Shown one piece after another: positions 17,902-28,121 of a stretch of 36,038 bases of DNA (the first letter of the stretch is position 1; each line of letters starts with the position of its first letter). The position numbers were made by a program, and so were the translations under genes. Source of the DNA: Piscirickettsiaceae bacterium (lineage in GTDB: Bacteria > Pseudomonadota > Gammaproteobacteria > Thiomicrospirales > Thiomicrospiraceae). The stretch lies in assembly GCA_027019045.1 (NCBI GenBank), contig JALUXI010000236.1, forward strand, positions 1-36,038. The letters run 5' to 3'. The notes beneath the pieces were generated by a model. It made no database searches, had not been told where the DNA came from, and saw only the letters and a list, made by a program, of their open reading frames with translations.

Positions 17902-18756
17902 TTGTTCTACCGTCGGCGCCTCACTCAAACTCTTCAAGCGTTTTTCTGCTTCTTGGTTCAGAACAATGATACTGATTCGCCTATTTCTCGGGTTATAAGG
18001 GTTTTCCTTATCAAAAGGTACCGTATCTGCTAATCCCACCACTTGAGCAATCTTTTTCGGATTGACGCCACCTTTAATCAACAATCTTCTCGCCGCATTC
18101 GCACGATCAGCCGAGAGCTCCCAGTTCGTATAATCAGGACTATTTCGATAGCCTGATGAATCAGTATGCCCCGCAATACTAATACGATTATTCGTATTTC
18201 TAAGGATCTTACCCACTTCTTTCAAGAGCTTAGCAGCATAATCTTTTGGCAAATCTACTCCCGCTTCAAACATTGGGCGCTTACGGTCATCCAGCACTTG
18301 AATCTGCAAACCATTTGGGGTCACATCAATTTTTAATTGATCTTTTAGTTTCCTTAAAGAAGGCGAACTATTTATTTTCTGTTCAAGTTGCTGTTTTAAG
18401 CTAATCATCTCTTGCTTTTCTTTCTCTTTCGCACCATCTTGAACCCCCTCTTTCATGCCATTCCCTTTAGGTGAAGACTTAAAGCCCCCCATATCAATCA
18501 CGGCATCATTGGGACGACCTGCACTTTTCGATTGAATCAGCACCTGCGGCGAGCCTTCAATCACCGTCGGATTACGGAAATATTCCGCCATCGCCTTCAT
18601 CTCTTCGTCATTTTCACCACCCAATACCCAAAGCATCAAGAAAAAGGCCATCGCAGCCGTCATAAAGTCAGCAAACGCCACCTTCCATGCCCCTCCGTGT
18701 GCACAGTGTGGGCACTTCGCAATGCGTTTTATGATTATGGACTGTTCATCACTCAT
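17887..18756 (-). CDS. motB: Flagellar stator protein MotB; C-terminus altered by MITE
   Basis: GGAWKVAFADFMTAAMAFFLMLWVLGG; OmpA-like ISIAGHTDSSGYRN...ELSADRANAARRLL...NRRISIIVL. The last codons (GG GAA... region) and stop lie in the MITE terminal repeat. Confidence 0.95.
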   Translation of the reverse strand: MSDEQSIIIKRIAKCPHCAHGGAWKVAFADFMTAAMAFFLMLWVLGGENDEEMKAMAEYFRNPTVIEGSPQVLIQSKSAGRPNDAVIDMGGFKSSPKGNGMKEGVQDGAKEKEKQEMISLKQQLEQKINSSPSLRKLKDQLKIDVTPNGLQIQVLDDRKRPMFEAGVDLPKDYAAKLLKEVGKILRNTNNRISIAGHTDSSGYRNSPDYTNWELSADRANAARRLLIKGGVNPKKIAQVVGLADTVPFDKENPYNPRNRRISIIVLNQEAEKRLKSLSEAPTVEQLGKR

Positions 18757-18776
18757 GACGGATTACAAAACTCTCA

Positions 18777-19628
18777 TTATTTTTGGGTTTGGAGATATTC
18801 ATCTAACTCTTGGAAAGTCGGGCGTTCGGCACCTGGAATTGCTTTTCGACCAAACTCCACCGCAATTTGCGGTGCATAGCCATTTAGATTAGCCATTAAA
18901 CAGGTTTTAATCGTACTAAAGAATGCACTACTATCATTGGCTCTGTTCGCCATATCCGCCGCAATAGGTGCAACAAAACCATAGGCTGCCAAAATACCCA
19001 AAAAGGTTCCCACCAAGGCCACCGACATATGGTGCGCAATTTCTAAAGGCCCCGCATCCAAATACCCCATCGTAATAATAATTCCCATAACAGCTGCAAC
19101 GATACCAAAACCAGGTAATCCTTCTGCCACCTTACCAACCGCTTCTGCTGGCATTGCACCTTCATGGTGGTGAATATCGAGTTCTAAAATCATTAAATCT
19201 TCTAACTGATAGGGGTTACTCGCACCACTAATCATTAAACGCAGATAGTCACAAATAAAATCCACTGCATGATGATCTGCCACCACTTTAGGAGAGGCAT
19301 TAAACAATTCACTGGAATGGGGATCTTCTACATCCGCTTCAATCGCCATCAAGCCTTCTCGGCGTGCTTTATTGAAAATTCTGAACATCAACCCCAACAA
19401 TTCTAAATAAGTTTCCTTGGTATAAGGATTCGGCTTAAAGAGTGCGATTGCATTAGCAAACCCCGCTTTAACTACCCAACCTGGGTTAGCAGTAATATAA
19501 GCACCAATGGACGCCCCAATGATTATCAATACCTCCAAGGGTTGAATAAGAATACCAAAGCTTCCATGAGGAAGGTATCCTCCAAGAATACAACCAATGA
19601 CAACTAAGGTTCCAACTATCCCTTTCAT
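18777..19628 (-). CDS. motA: Flagellar stator protein MotA
   Basis: MKGIVGTLVVIGCILGGYLPHGSFGILIQPLEVLIIIGASIGAYITANP; GLPGFGIVAAVMGIIITMGYLD; VGTFLGILAAYGFVAPIA. Confidence 0.96.
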   Translation of the reverse strand: MKGIVGTLVVIGCILGGYLPHGSFGILIQPLEVLIIIGASIGAYITANPGWVVKAGFANAIALFKPNPYTKETYLELLGLMFRIFNKARREGLMAIEADVEDPHSSELFNASPKVVADHHAVDFICDYLRLMISGASNPYQLEDLMILELDIHHHEGAMPAEAVGKVAEGLPGFGIVAAVMGIIITMGYLDAGPLEIAHHMSVALVGTFLGILAAYGFVAPIAADMANRANDSSAFFSTIKTCLMANLNGYAPQIAVEFGRKAIPGAERPTFQELDEYLQTQK

Positions 19629-19651
19629 ATCTTTTCCTTAAGGTGCTTAAT

Positions 19652-20659
19652 CTATGCAACGCGTGACAAAGTCACTTCCATTTGTTGATGGGTTTTCTGT
19701 AAAGATTCAAACCCTTGATGAATATTGATAAAAATCTCATTGATCTGTTCAGCCTCTGCCGCACTGCTATCCACATGTGCTTGACTCTGGTTCATCACTT
19801 CTACAGCATTTTCTGCCTTGGTTTGCAACGCTTCGACCAATTTTTCAATCTCTTCCGTCGCTTCTTGTGTACGAGTCGCCAGCCCACGCACCTCATCAGC
19901 AACCACGGCAAAACCACGACCATGCTCTCCCGCACGAGCTGCTTCAATTGCCGCATTCAACGCCAGCAAATTTGTCTGACCAGCAATATCTTGAATCATC
20001 GTCAAGACCCCGTTGATATTTTCGCTTTCTTGTTTCAGCTCATCAATCACCTGGGTGGCACTGTTGACCTCATCGGACAAAGCATTCATTTCAGTATCCA
20101 TTCTCGTTAAAACCTGCTCACCGTCTACCACTCGATGGTCCATCACACCGATTTCCTCAATCACCTCATCACAACGAGATTTCAACTCTTCTCGACAAGT
20201 TGCCACTTCCTCTAACGCTTGATGCAACTGTTCATCCGTCTCTTTGAAGCGAGCCAACTGGCAATCAATCTCCTCCAACTGTTTCATCAGCGTGCCCATT
20301 TTATCCACTGCTTGAGAAAGCTCAACCTGTTTGTGTGCGATTTTGTCATTAAAATATGCCACCAGCCGCTTCACCCAAGCAAACCGTTCCATCCCTGCCA
20401 AGTGGAAAATGTGCAATGACCACTGCGGATCATCACGATGAACCTGTTCTTCGAGATACCCCGTCAGCATGCGTTCTTCTTGACGAATTCGATTTTTCAA
20501 CCAAATTAAATAGCCAAGCGTCAACAGTAAAATAAAGCCCAAAAACCCCAGTCCTGTCCATAGCATTACATTGCTTTCACCCGCAAGCACAGGCATGGGC
20601 ATCAAACCCCATACCATCACTTGTCCGATAAAAAGCCCCCGTAGATGCTGTTTACGCAT
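19652..20659 (-). CDS. Methyl-accepting chemotaxis-like signalling protein without an evident sensor domain
   Basis: MCP hairpin tip [52 protein letters not shown]-terminal signal/TM segment, a few periplasmic residues, second TM, then coiled coil. Start overlaps the fliK stop. Confidence 0.9.
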   Translation of the reverse strand: MRKQHLRGLFIGQVMVWGLMPMPVLAGESNVMLWTGLGFLGFILLLTLGYLIWLKNRIRQEERMLTGYLEEQVHRDDPQWSLHIFHLAGMERFAWVKRLVAYFNDKIAHKQVELSQAVDKMGTLMKQLEEIDCQLARFKETDEQLHQALEEVATCREELKSRCDEVIEEIGVMDHRVVDGEQVLTRMDTEMNALSDEVNSATQVIDELKQESENINGVLTMIQDIAGQTNLLALNAAIEAARAGEHGRGFAVVADEVRGLATRTQEATEEIEKLVEALQTKAENAVEVMNQSQAHVDSSAAEAEQINEIFINIHQGFESLQKTHQQMEVTLSRVA

Positions 20660-22256
20660 AGTAATCCACCATCCCTTCTAAGGACGAATTAACGGCAATT
20701 GGAGTCATCTCTTCTTCAGACATTTCCGAACCTAAAGCACCATTAGAAACACCTTTTGTCCCCTTTCCACCTTCAGCCGTTTCACCTTCCGCCCCATGCT
20801 GAAAGCCTTGGTCAGCGACATCTAGATTCGCCAACTGCACGCCATTGCTTTCCAACATTTCGCGCAATCGTGGCATGGCATCCATCATGGCCTCACGGGT
20901 CATATGATGATTTGCTAAAAGGTTAACATGCAACTGACGATCCTTATCCATATGTAACCTTACTTGAATAGGCCCCAATTTTTCAGGATTCAGCGTAATC
21001 TGCATTTTCTGAATATCGCGACTGGCCGCCATTTGCAAATGCTTCCCTAAAGCCTCCCCCCATTTTTGCGACTGAATACTATGCGTAATGGTTTGATAGC
21101 TAGTCGGAACCATTTTATCTGCAGCTGCCGTTAAGGGCAAAGACAAGCTATCATTGCTTTTCAAGCTATTCCCATCAACCGTTCCCGAACTGCTCAATGT
21201 CTCTTCAGATTTCAACCTTTGTTGCTGCTTTTGAGACTGTATCTGCTGTTGAGCCTGCGCCATCATCGTGCTTATCCGTTGAATTGAAGCTTGTTGCCCC
21301 ATTGACTGCATCATATGGGGTAACGCCATCATTTGACTGACCGATGACTTATCTCCACTCAAAATAGACTGTGATAACTCGGTTTTAAAAAAGCCTTGAG
21401 TATCAGGTCGATCTTCTCCCTGTTGTATTTCAGGTTGAACCTTTATTTTTGTTGTAGAGAGGTTAAAAGGTACAGCAGCTACTCCTTCTTTCTTTACCCC
21501 CCCATTTTGATGTACTAAAGTTGTCATTAAAGGACTTGTTGATATCGTCTCTTGCTGAATAGACTGAAGAACTTGATCCTGTACAGAAGGCTCTATCTCC
21601 TGCTGCCCGACCAACGCCTTAGCATCACCTGAGATATGAATAGATTTTTCGATTATGGAATTCACAACCACATCAGGTGACACTTGGTTATCCCCAAATG
21701 ATACTGAATGGGTTTTAGAATCTGTTTTTTCCGTAATGGGATTCACCACAATGGGCTGTGATTGGGATAAAAGAGAGGCTGGCTCTGTTTTAATATCTGA
21801 TGTTGGTTTAACATTTGCAGAAGTAATAGACTTCCCCTCTGCCACTGAAACCGATTGTTCACTTGATGTCACAGACAATTCAACGACCGACTCCGTCAAT
21901 TTATTGTCATTCGACTCAATCGTTGCAATATTCGCTTCGCCTGCACCCGTGTGAAGCGCATCCTCTCCCAAAACTTTAGAGATCGACACGCCTCCCACTT
22001 CTAAATGCGGTGTACCTTGTAAAGAAAGTTGATTATCCTGCGAAGAGTGTAAAATTTGAGCAAAACTCTCTTGAGCTTGCGTGCCTTCTTCCCCTTGCTT
22101 TAAAGGCTTTAACACAGATTTAGTATCAGAGACACTTTCAACACCTAATGGTTCAAAGATAGAGGTTGCCTTCTCAGATTTTTTATGTGAAGTAACCATC
22201 CCCCCTTCAACAGAGCTAACTGCACTGCCACCTATTTCCCTTGTTGCTTGTAACAT
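20652..22256 (-). CDS. fliK: Flagellar hook-length control protein FliK
   Basis: C-terminal [64 protein letters not shown]; low-complexity Gln-rich N-terminus. Confidence 0.92.
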   Translation of the reverse strand: MLQATREIGGSAVSSVEGGMVTSHKKSEKATSIFEPLGVESVSDTKSVLKPLKQGEEGTQAQESFAQILHSSQDNQLSLQGTPHLEVGGVSISKVLGEDALHTGAGEANIATIESNDNKLTESVVELSVTSSEQSVSVAEGKSITSANVKPTSDIKTEPASLLSQSQPIVVNPITEKTDSKTHSVSFGDNQVSPDVVVNSIIEKSIHISGDAKALVGQQEIEPSVQDQVLQSIQQETISTSPLMTTLVHQNGGVKKEGVAAVPFNLSTTKIKVQPEIQQGEDRPDTQGFFKTELSQSILSGDKSSVSQMMALPHMMQSMGQQASIQRISTMMAQAQQQIQSQKQQQRLKSEETLSSSGTVDGNSLKSNDSLSLPLTAAADKMVPTSYQTITHSIQSQKWGEALGKHLQMAASRDIQKMQITLNPEKLGPIQVRLHMDKDRQLHVNLLANHHMTREAMMDAMPRLREMLESNGVQLANLDVADQGFQHGAEGETAEGGKGTKGVSNGALGSEMSEEEMTPIAVNSSLEGMVDYYA

Positions 22257-22293
22257 GATGCTATTCTCTTATTTTTATTTTCATTGATGAGAA

Positions 22294-22310
22294 AAGCAAA
22301 TAGCATGCCT
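22294..22310 (-). promoter_or_regulatory. Candidate sigma54 promoter upstream of fliK
   Basis: Minus strand AGGCATGCTATTTGCTT: GG-N10-GC spacing with TTGCTT -12, overlapping the fliJ stop, about 38 bp from the fliK ATG. Confidence 0.5.
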
Positions 22311-22797
22311 ATTTTTTACAACCGCCAGATTTTCTCTGAAATAAGTCGTTACTTTTTTCTAACATGCTTGCAGAAGCCAAATCATCCAACATATTCTGCT
22401 CTTGTCGTTGTGCACGCTTCTCCTGCTTCAGTTCCAAGTTTTTTTGAACTTTTTGCAACCCTTTCAAATAGGCGCGTTTCTCCATCCAATCCTCTCTCGC
22501 CCGATCCACCACCTCTTGCAACTGCAACACTTTTTGTTGCTCCTGTCCAAGCGCCACTTGAACTTTATGAATAAAAGCATGGGTATTTTGAAAATGGGAT
22601 GCAGACAGCGTCCCTAAGGATTGAGCTTTTTGACTTGAAAGCTCGTGTAAATACTGCGTTAAAGAGTCAACTTGAAATTGTGTCTGCTCAAGCTGAGTTT
22701 GAATGGCTCGCAAAGTCTGCCCTGCCTGCTCCAAATCCTGCTCTGCTAAAGAAATGACCGTTTTCATTCGATCAATTTTTTTCTGTTCCGTACCCAT
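22309..22797 (-). CDS. fliJ: Flagellar export chaperone FliJ
   Basis: Short coiled-coil protein between fliI and fliK; DWMEKRAYLKGLQKVQKNLELKQEKRAQRQEQNMLDDLA. Confidence 0.85.
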   Translation of the reverse strand: MGTEQKKIDRMKTVISLAEQDLEQAGQTLRAIQTQLEQTQFQVDSLTQYLHELSSQKAQSLGTLSASHFQNTHAFIHKVQVALGQEQQKVLQLQEVVDRAREDWMEKRAYLKGLQKVQKNLELKQEKRAQRQEQNMLDDLASASMLEKSNDLFQRKSGGCKK

Positions 22798-22798
22798 C

Positions 22799-24142
22799 TT
22801 ACTGTAAGCTCAATTCCAAAGCCTTTAAACTCTGCTCTAAATCAAAAGCTTCATGAATGCTTTGGGATAAAAATGCTTCTAATTCAGAATGCTTCTGAAT
22901 GGCTAGATCAATCTGAGGATCTGTCCCTTGCTTATAAGCTCCCACATTGATTAAATCTTTATTTTGCGCATACAAAGAATACAATTGCTTAAATCGTGCC
23001 GCTAACTGAAGATGTCTTTCTGAAGCGATATCCACCATCACTCGGCTGACTGAAGCCTCCACATCAATCGCAGGATAACGCCCCGATTCAGCAATCTCAC
23101 GAGATAACACAATATGTCCATCCAAAACTCCCCGTGCCGAATCCACCACTGGATCACTCTGATCATCCCCTTCAGCCAACACGGTATAAATGGCCGTAAT
23201 CGAGCCTTCACCCGAATCACTATTTCCCGCTCTTTCTACTAAATGTGGCAATTTAGCAAACACTGAAGGTGGATAACCTTTGGTCGCCGGCGGCTCTCCC
23301 ACCGCCAAAGCAATTTCTCGCTGCGCTTGTGCAAAACGGGTCAAAGAGTCCATTAACAATAATACATTCATCCCCAAAGAACGAAAATATTCCGCAATCG
23401 AAGTCGCCAACATCGCGCCATGCAGACGCATCAGTGGCGGGTCATCCGCTGGTGTAGCGACCACAACTGACCGTTTCAACCCCTCTTCCCCAAGATTATT
23501 GCGCACAAAGTCATTCACCTCTCGTCCCCGCTCGCCAATCAGCCCCACCACCACAATATCAGCAGAGGTATAACGGGTCATCATCCCCAACAGCACACTC
23601 TTTCCAACCCCCGTACCCGCCATCAAACCAACACGCTGACCTTTCCCCAGCGTCAGTAATCCGTTAATCGCCTTAATTCCCACATCCAACGGCTGTTCAA
23701 TGGGCGCTCTCTGCAGCGGATTCAGGCGAATACCCTCAATTGGCCAAGTATCCTCTGTGACAATTTCTCCTAGCCCATCCAGTGGTTTACCCGTTCCATC
23801 TAGCACGCGTCCTAACATCTGTTTGCCAACAGGCACCTGAATCCCACCCTGCAGAGGCACCACTTGTGCATTAGGAGACAATCCCTGAATGGGGCCTATT
23901 GGCATTAAATAGAGTGTATCTTGTTCAAAACCGACCACTTCTGCTTCAATCGGCGGTTGATTGGGTTGAAGGATATGACAACGCGAGCCGATGGCAGCAT
24001 AAGTCCCTACCGTTTCAATGGTCATCCCAACCATTCGAACCAAACGCCCTTTTACAGGCAGGACTGGGAATTCTGGCAATTTTTGCCGCAACTGTGATAA
24101 TTTGCTTGCCACTGAATCTGAAAGACGCTGTGTCATTGTCAT
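22799..24142 (-). CDS. fliI: Flagellum-specific ATP synthase FliI
   Basis: GQRVGLMAGTGVGKSVLLGMMTRYTSADIVVVGLIGERGREVNDF; LLLMDSLTRFAQAQREIALAVGEPPATKGYPPSVF. Confidence 0.97.
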   Translation of the reverse strand: MTMTQRLSDSVASKLSQLRQKLPEFPVLPVKGRLVRMVGMTIETVGTYAAIGSRCHILQPNQPPIEAEVVGFEQDTLYLMPIGPIQGLSPNAQVVPLQGGIQVPVGKQMLGRVLDGTGKPLDGLGEIVTEDTWPIEGIRLNPLQRAPIEQPLDVGIKAINGLLTLGKGQRVGLMAGTGVGKSVLLGMMTRYTSADIVVVGLIGERGREVNDFVRNNLGEEGLKRSVVVATPADDPPLMRLHGAMLATSIAEYFRSLGMNVLLLMDSLTRFAQAQREIALAVGEPPATKGYPPSVFAKLPHLVERAGNSDSGEGSITAIYTVLAEGDDQSDPVVDSARGVLDGHIVLSREIAESGRYPAIDVEASVSRVMVDIASERHLQLAARFKQLYSLYAQNKDLINVGAYKQGTDPQIDLAIQKHSELEAFLSQSIHEAFDLEQSLKALELSLQ

Positions 24143-24160
24143 CACGAGACCTTAAGCGCT

Positions 24161-24925
24161 TTATGTATTCGCATGAATTTCTTCTGTCTTATCAGAAGCG
24201 TATGCTTGAGCTGAAGCTTCTTGCCAAACTTTTGAAACTACTTCAGATAGCTGTTCACGCCAATCTGCATCAACCATAGAATTTTGATGTTTTAAGCGCA
24301 AACATCCTTTTTCAAGATGAGGATCTTGTAATAACCGCCAGCCCGCTGAAAAATGCTCTGTTTGTGCATCAAGATAATCATGTAAATGGGCATAATCCTC
24401 AGCAGACACAAACACCTCTATCTCTGCCTCTAACTCAGGCAACTGTTCTATTGCCCGCTGAAAAACTTCAACAATCCAAGTATCCGATAGCCTAATCTGT
24501 TGATGCACAACTCTTTCAGCCACCTCTAAAGATAAAGCAACCATCTGTTGAAACACCTCCTCTTCAAGCGTTTTCAAAGGCGTTTCGAAAGCCTCCAGCA
24601 AAGTTTTCATCTGCACCGCCGACTGCTCAAAAAGAGCCTCTTGCTTCTGCCTACCCTCTTCTAAAGCTTGCGCCAGTCCCGCTTGATAGCCCTCATCATG
24701 ACCCGCCTGAAATCCCTCTTCTTTGGCTTTTTGACGCAACTTCTCCTCTTCTTCTTGAGTTAACCGAGCCTGCTCAACCGCTTGTGCCGCCTGCTCTTCT
24801 GCTTTAGCCTCCAACTCCTCTTCAGTATAAAATTGTGCAAGCGACCAAGGCGACGCCTGAGGCACCTCTAACTCGGTTGCAGCAACCAATTTTGTTTGTT
24901 TAGGCTCTTCTTGAAAATCTGCCAT
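24161..24925 (-). CDS. fliH: Flagellar assembly protein FliH
   Basis: Acidic/Gln-rich N-terminus then VEVFQRAIEQLPELEAEIEVFVSAEDYAHL...GWRLLQDPHLEKGCLRLKHQNSMVDADWREQL. Start re-set to ATG 24925. Confidence 0.9.
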   Translation of the reverse strand: MADFQEEPKQTKLVAATELEVPQASPWSLAQFYTEEELEAKAEEQAAQAVEQARLTQEEEEKLRQKAKEEGFQAGHDEGYQAGLAQALEEGRQKQEALFEQSAVQMKTLLEAFETPLKTLEEEVFQQMVALSLEVAERVVHQQIRLSDTWIVEVFQRAIEQLPELEAEIEVFVSAEDYAHLHDYLDAQTEHFSAGWRLLQDPHLEKGCLRLKHQNSMVDADWREQLSEVVSKVWQEASAQAYASDKTEEIHANT

Positions 24926-24937
24926 CACCCATTCCAA

Positions 24938-25960
24938 TTACACAAACTCTTCACCCCCACCAGGCATCATAATCTTCTCTTCATCCGCTAGGCGACGCAC
25001 TGTTTGAATAATTTGTCGCTGTGCATCTTCTACATCAGACAACTTCACAGGCCCCATCATCTCAATCTCTTCTTTGAGCATCTCAGCTTGTCGTTTAGAC
25101 ATATTATTCAAGAACTTATCAATCAATGACTGATCAGCACCCTTCAAAGCCACCTTCAAGACATCCATAGGCACTTCTCCAGCGATGGTCTGCATGGCAC
25201 GATCATCCAACTGAATAAGATCTTCAAAGACAAACATCTTATCTTGAATCGCCTTACTAACATCTTCATGCTTAGCGGCAATCTCATCCAAAATTTTGGT
25301 GTCTTTTCCACCGCCGACTAAGTTAAGAATCTCTGCCGCCTTCTTATCCCCACCAATCGCAGCCAATTTTCCACCATCCCCACTGGCTTGACTTAACATC
25401 ACATCATTCAAATCAAATAACGCTCGAGGCTGAACAGTCGTTAAAGTTGCAATACGGTAAATCACTTCTGCTTGGAAGCGTTCAGGAATACCTTCTAAAA
25501 CTTGAGCAGCCTGATCAGGGTCAAAATAAGATAAAATCACCGCGACCACCTGAGGGTGTTCATTTTTTAACATATTAGCAATGGTAGAAGGATGCATCCA
25601 CTTTAATGCTTCCAATCCTTTTACCTGATCCGCCAACATGGAAACATCCATCAACTGACCCACCCCTTCGCCCAAGGTTTCGGTCATCAGTGTTTGAGCG
25701 AACTCGCTAGGATCCACACCCAAAGCATCTTCGCCCAACTCATCCAAAAAAGATCTTAAGGATTCCGTCACATCCTCATGACGCACATCTTCCAACTGGG
25801 AAATCGCATTCCCCACCTGTTGTACTTCTCTTGGATTTAAATTTGTTAATACCTTAGCCGCTAAATCTCGCCCCAATGAGAGCATCAATAATGCAGCTCG
25901 TTCAGGACCCGAACGAGGCTTTCGCTCCTCATCTTCAATCTCTTCCAACTCTTCAGGCAT
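24938..25960 (-). CDS. fliG: Flagellar motor switch protein FliG
   Basis: NEHPQVVAVILSYFDPDQAAQVLEGIPERFQAEVIYRIATL; MFVFEDLIQLDDRAMQTI. Confidence 0.97.
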   Translation of the reverse strand: MPEELEEIEDEERKPRSGPERAALLMLSLGRDLAAKVLTNLNPREVQQVGNAISQLEDVRHEDVTESLRSFLDELGEDALGVDPSEFAQTLMTETLGEGVGQLMDVSMLADQVKGLEALKWMHPSTIANMLKNEHPQVVAVILSYFDPDQAAQVLEGIPERFQAEVIYRIATLTTVQPRALFDLNDVMLSQASGDGGKLAAIGGDKKAAEILNLVGGGKDTKILDEIAAKHEDVSKAIQDKMFVFEDLIQLDDRAMQTIAGEVPMDVLKVALKGADQSLIDKFLNNMSKRQAEMLKEEIEMMGPVKLSDVEDAQRQIIQTVRRLADEEKIMMPGGGEEFV

Positions 25961-25963
25961 CTT

Positions 25964-27643
25964 CTATTCCTCTCTCAGCCACTCTCTCACAATATGTGCT
26001 GCAATCTTCGGATCGGCCTTCACAATCTCTTTCACTTTTTCAGCCAACTCCTCTTCCTCTTTCATCTCTTCTTCCGTCTGCTCTTCAACCATTTCCACTT
26101 CTTCATTCATCTGCTCCAACGCTTCAGAAATGGCATCCGCATTCTCCAGATCTTCTTCATCATCTTCTATTTCTGCGTCTTCAGGATATTCCAACTCAAA
26201 CTCTTCTGGCTTGGTCAAATCCTTCAACATTGGACGAATCACCCCAAAAATAATCAAGAAGATCGCGATACCCGCCAACACCTGCTTAACCAGCGTAATA
26301 AACCAACCTTGCTGCCAAATAGGCGTTTGATCCTTGACCACCTCTTTAGGTGCGAAAGAAGCATTCACTACACTCAGTGTATCACCACGGGTTTCATCCA
26401 ATCCAACCGCATCACTAACCAGACGACGATAACTCTGCAACATTTCATCTGTTCTAGGTTTGCGTTCAACCTTACCATCTTTATCAATCACCGTCTGATC
26501 ATCCACTACGACAGCAACAGAAAGGCGCTTAATATTCCCTACTGCACTCTTAATATGACTCACTGTGCGATCTAATTCATAGTTTTTGGTCGTTTTCTCT
26601 TTTGAGCTTTTTAAATTAGGATCTTTTTCAGGCGAATACCCCTCTTCTGGGGCAATGCCTGCTCTAGGGGGTTGATTAGTCAACGCCCCAGGAATCCCCT
26701 TAGGTCCTTCATTACGGTTAATCTCTTTAACTTCCTGCTCAGAACGAATCGCCTCTGGATCTGGCTCATAATTCTCTCTCGTTTGCTCTTGTTGGGTGAA
26801 ATCCAGCTCTGCAGTCACCTGGGCTCGCACCTTATCTTCCCCGCCCACAATAGGAGACAACAGTTGAATAATTCTTCTAGAAAGTGTGGATTCAATCTGC
26901 CGCGTATATTCCAGCTGTTTCATGCTCATACGCATACTGCCAGAAATCGCATTATCCGTTAGCAGATTGCCATTCTGATCCACCACGGTCACATTTTTCG
27001 GATCTAGATTGGGAACGCTGGCTGAAATAAGATGCACAATGGCCGACACCTGCTCTTCATCCAACGAACGCCCTGGATAAAGCTGAACTACTACTGACGC
27101 AGAAGCAGGCTTCTGCTTACGCACAAACACACTCCGCTTAGGTAAACCCAACATCACTCTTGCAGATTTAACAGGGGCTAAGGATGCCACCGATTTTGCC
27201 AACTCACCTTCTAATGCACGATGATATTGTGTCGTCTCCCTGAACTGGGAAATACCAAACCCTTGATCTTTATCTAACAATTGGTAACCCGTAGGGGTCT
27301 CTTTAGGAAAGTCTGCAGCAGCCAATTTGATTCTTAAAGGATAGACTTGATCTTCAGGCACTAGAACCGCACCTGTTTTTTCATCCAGCTTATAAGGAAC
27401 TTTATCCTTATCTAGCATCTCAACCACTTGGTTGACATCTTTGGGTTTTAAATTTCCAAAGAGAAGCGCATAATTTGAACTGCCAGACCAGACAACCACA
27501 CTGATTGTCAACGCCACTGTCGCCGCTAATGCAATCACTAAACTGACTTGTTTAGCGACGGAAAGGGAGGACAATCGATCAATCAGATTGCGTAAAATAT
27601 TCCCTTCTTGGGCAGGTTGGGCTGTGGCTGAAGCATCAGGCAT
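25964..27643 (-). CDS. fliF: Flagellar MS-ring protein FliF
   Basis: NYALLFGNLKPKDVNQVVEMLDKDKVPYKL; RALEGELAKSVASLAPVKSARVMLGLPKRSVFVRKQKPASASVVV. Confidence 0.97.
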   Translation of the reverse strand: MPDASATAQPAQEGNILRNLIDRLSSLSVAKQVSLVIALAATVALTISVVVWSGSSNYALLFGNLKPKDVNQVVEMLDKDKVPYKLDEKTGAVLVPEDQVYPLRIKLAAADFPKETPTGYQLLDKDQGFGISQFRETTQYHRALEGELAKSVASLAPVKSARVMLGLPKRSVFVRKQKPASASVVVQLYPGRSLDEEQVSAIVHLISASVPNLDPKNVTVVDQNGNLLTDNAISGSMRMSMKQLEYTRQIESTLSRRIIQLLSPIVGGEDKVRAQVTAELDFTQQEQTRENYEPDPEAIRSEQEVKEINRNEGPKGIPGALTNQPPRAGIAPEEGYSPEKDPNLKSSKEKTTKNYELDRTVSHIKSAVGNIKRLSVAVVVDDQTVIDKDGKVERKPRTDEMLQSYRRLVSDAVGLDETRGDTLSVVNASFAPKEVVKDQTPIWQQGWFITLVKQVLAGIAIFLIIFGVIRPMLKDLTKPEEFELEYPEDAEIEDDEEDLENADAISEALEQMNEEVEMVEEQTEEEMKEEEELAEKVKEIVKADPKIAAHIVREWLREE

Positions 27644-27695
27644 AGAGGTTAGAATTCTTTTTCAATTGAAAGTTAATTAAATCGTAGAACAGCAG

Positions 27696-28031
27696 TTAAA
27701 CAGGCATATTCATGACATCTTTATAGGCTTCAACCAACTTATTTCGAACTTGTGTCATCGCTTGAAATGAAAGGCTGGCCTTTTGAACTTGAAGCATCAC
27801 TTCAGACAACTCAACCCCTTCATCGCCTCGTTCAAACGCCTCTTTTAAATCACCTGCTTTATGTTGCTCGTGATTTACGGCTTTAACCGACTCCGTCAAT
27901 AAGTCAGCAAAGCTCTCCGAACTCGCCACACCTTCCTTCACTTCAGACACAGGGGTAGCGGGCTTAGAGGCTGCTTGAGCAGACAATGAGCGCATTTGTA
28001 ACATTAAACTTTGAGTATCTATCGGTTCCAT
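27696..28031 (-). CDS. fliE: Flagellar hook-basal body protein FliE
   Basis: [71 protein letters not shown]. Confidence 0.95.
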   Translation of the reverse strand: MEPIDTQSLMLQMRSLSAQAASKPATPVSEVKEGVASSESFADLLTESVKAVNHEQHKAGDLKEAFERGDEGVELSEVMLQVQKASLSFQAMTQVRNKLVEAYKDVMNMPV

Positions 28032-28059
28032 GGCATCCAGTTCACTTAAAAATCGGAAG

Positions 28060-28086
28060 TTATCGTCAAAATTTTAACAATCTTTA
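28060..28086 (-). promoter_or_regulatory. Candidate sigma28 promoter upstream of fliE
   Basis: Minus strand TAAAGATT-N11-GACGATAA versus consensus TAAAGTTT-N11-GCCGATAA (7/8 and 7/8, exact 11-bp spacing). Confidence 0.7.
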
Positions 28087-28105
28087 ATATTTTTTGTAAG
28101 AAAAA

Positions 28106-28121
28106 AGCAATCCTTGTGCCA
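28106..28121 (-). promoter_or_regulatory. Sigma54 promoter upstream of fliE
   Basis: Minus strand TGGCACAAGGATTGCT, a full match to TGGCAC-N5-TTGCW, directly after the flrC stop. Confidence 0.85.

Noticed and set aside
25994-26575. 193-aa + strand ORF opposite fliF (MCCNLRIGLHNLFHFFSQ...)
   Set aside because: Antisense to a well-supported CDS; Phe/His/Leu-rich low-complexity translation typical of antisense frames.
27660-27671. TTTCAATTGAAA palindrome between fliE and fliF
   Set aside because: Short AT-rich palindrome likely by chance in a 52-bp gap; no adjoining promoter found.
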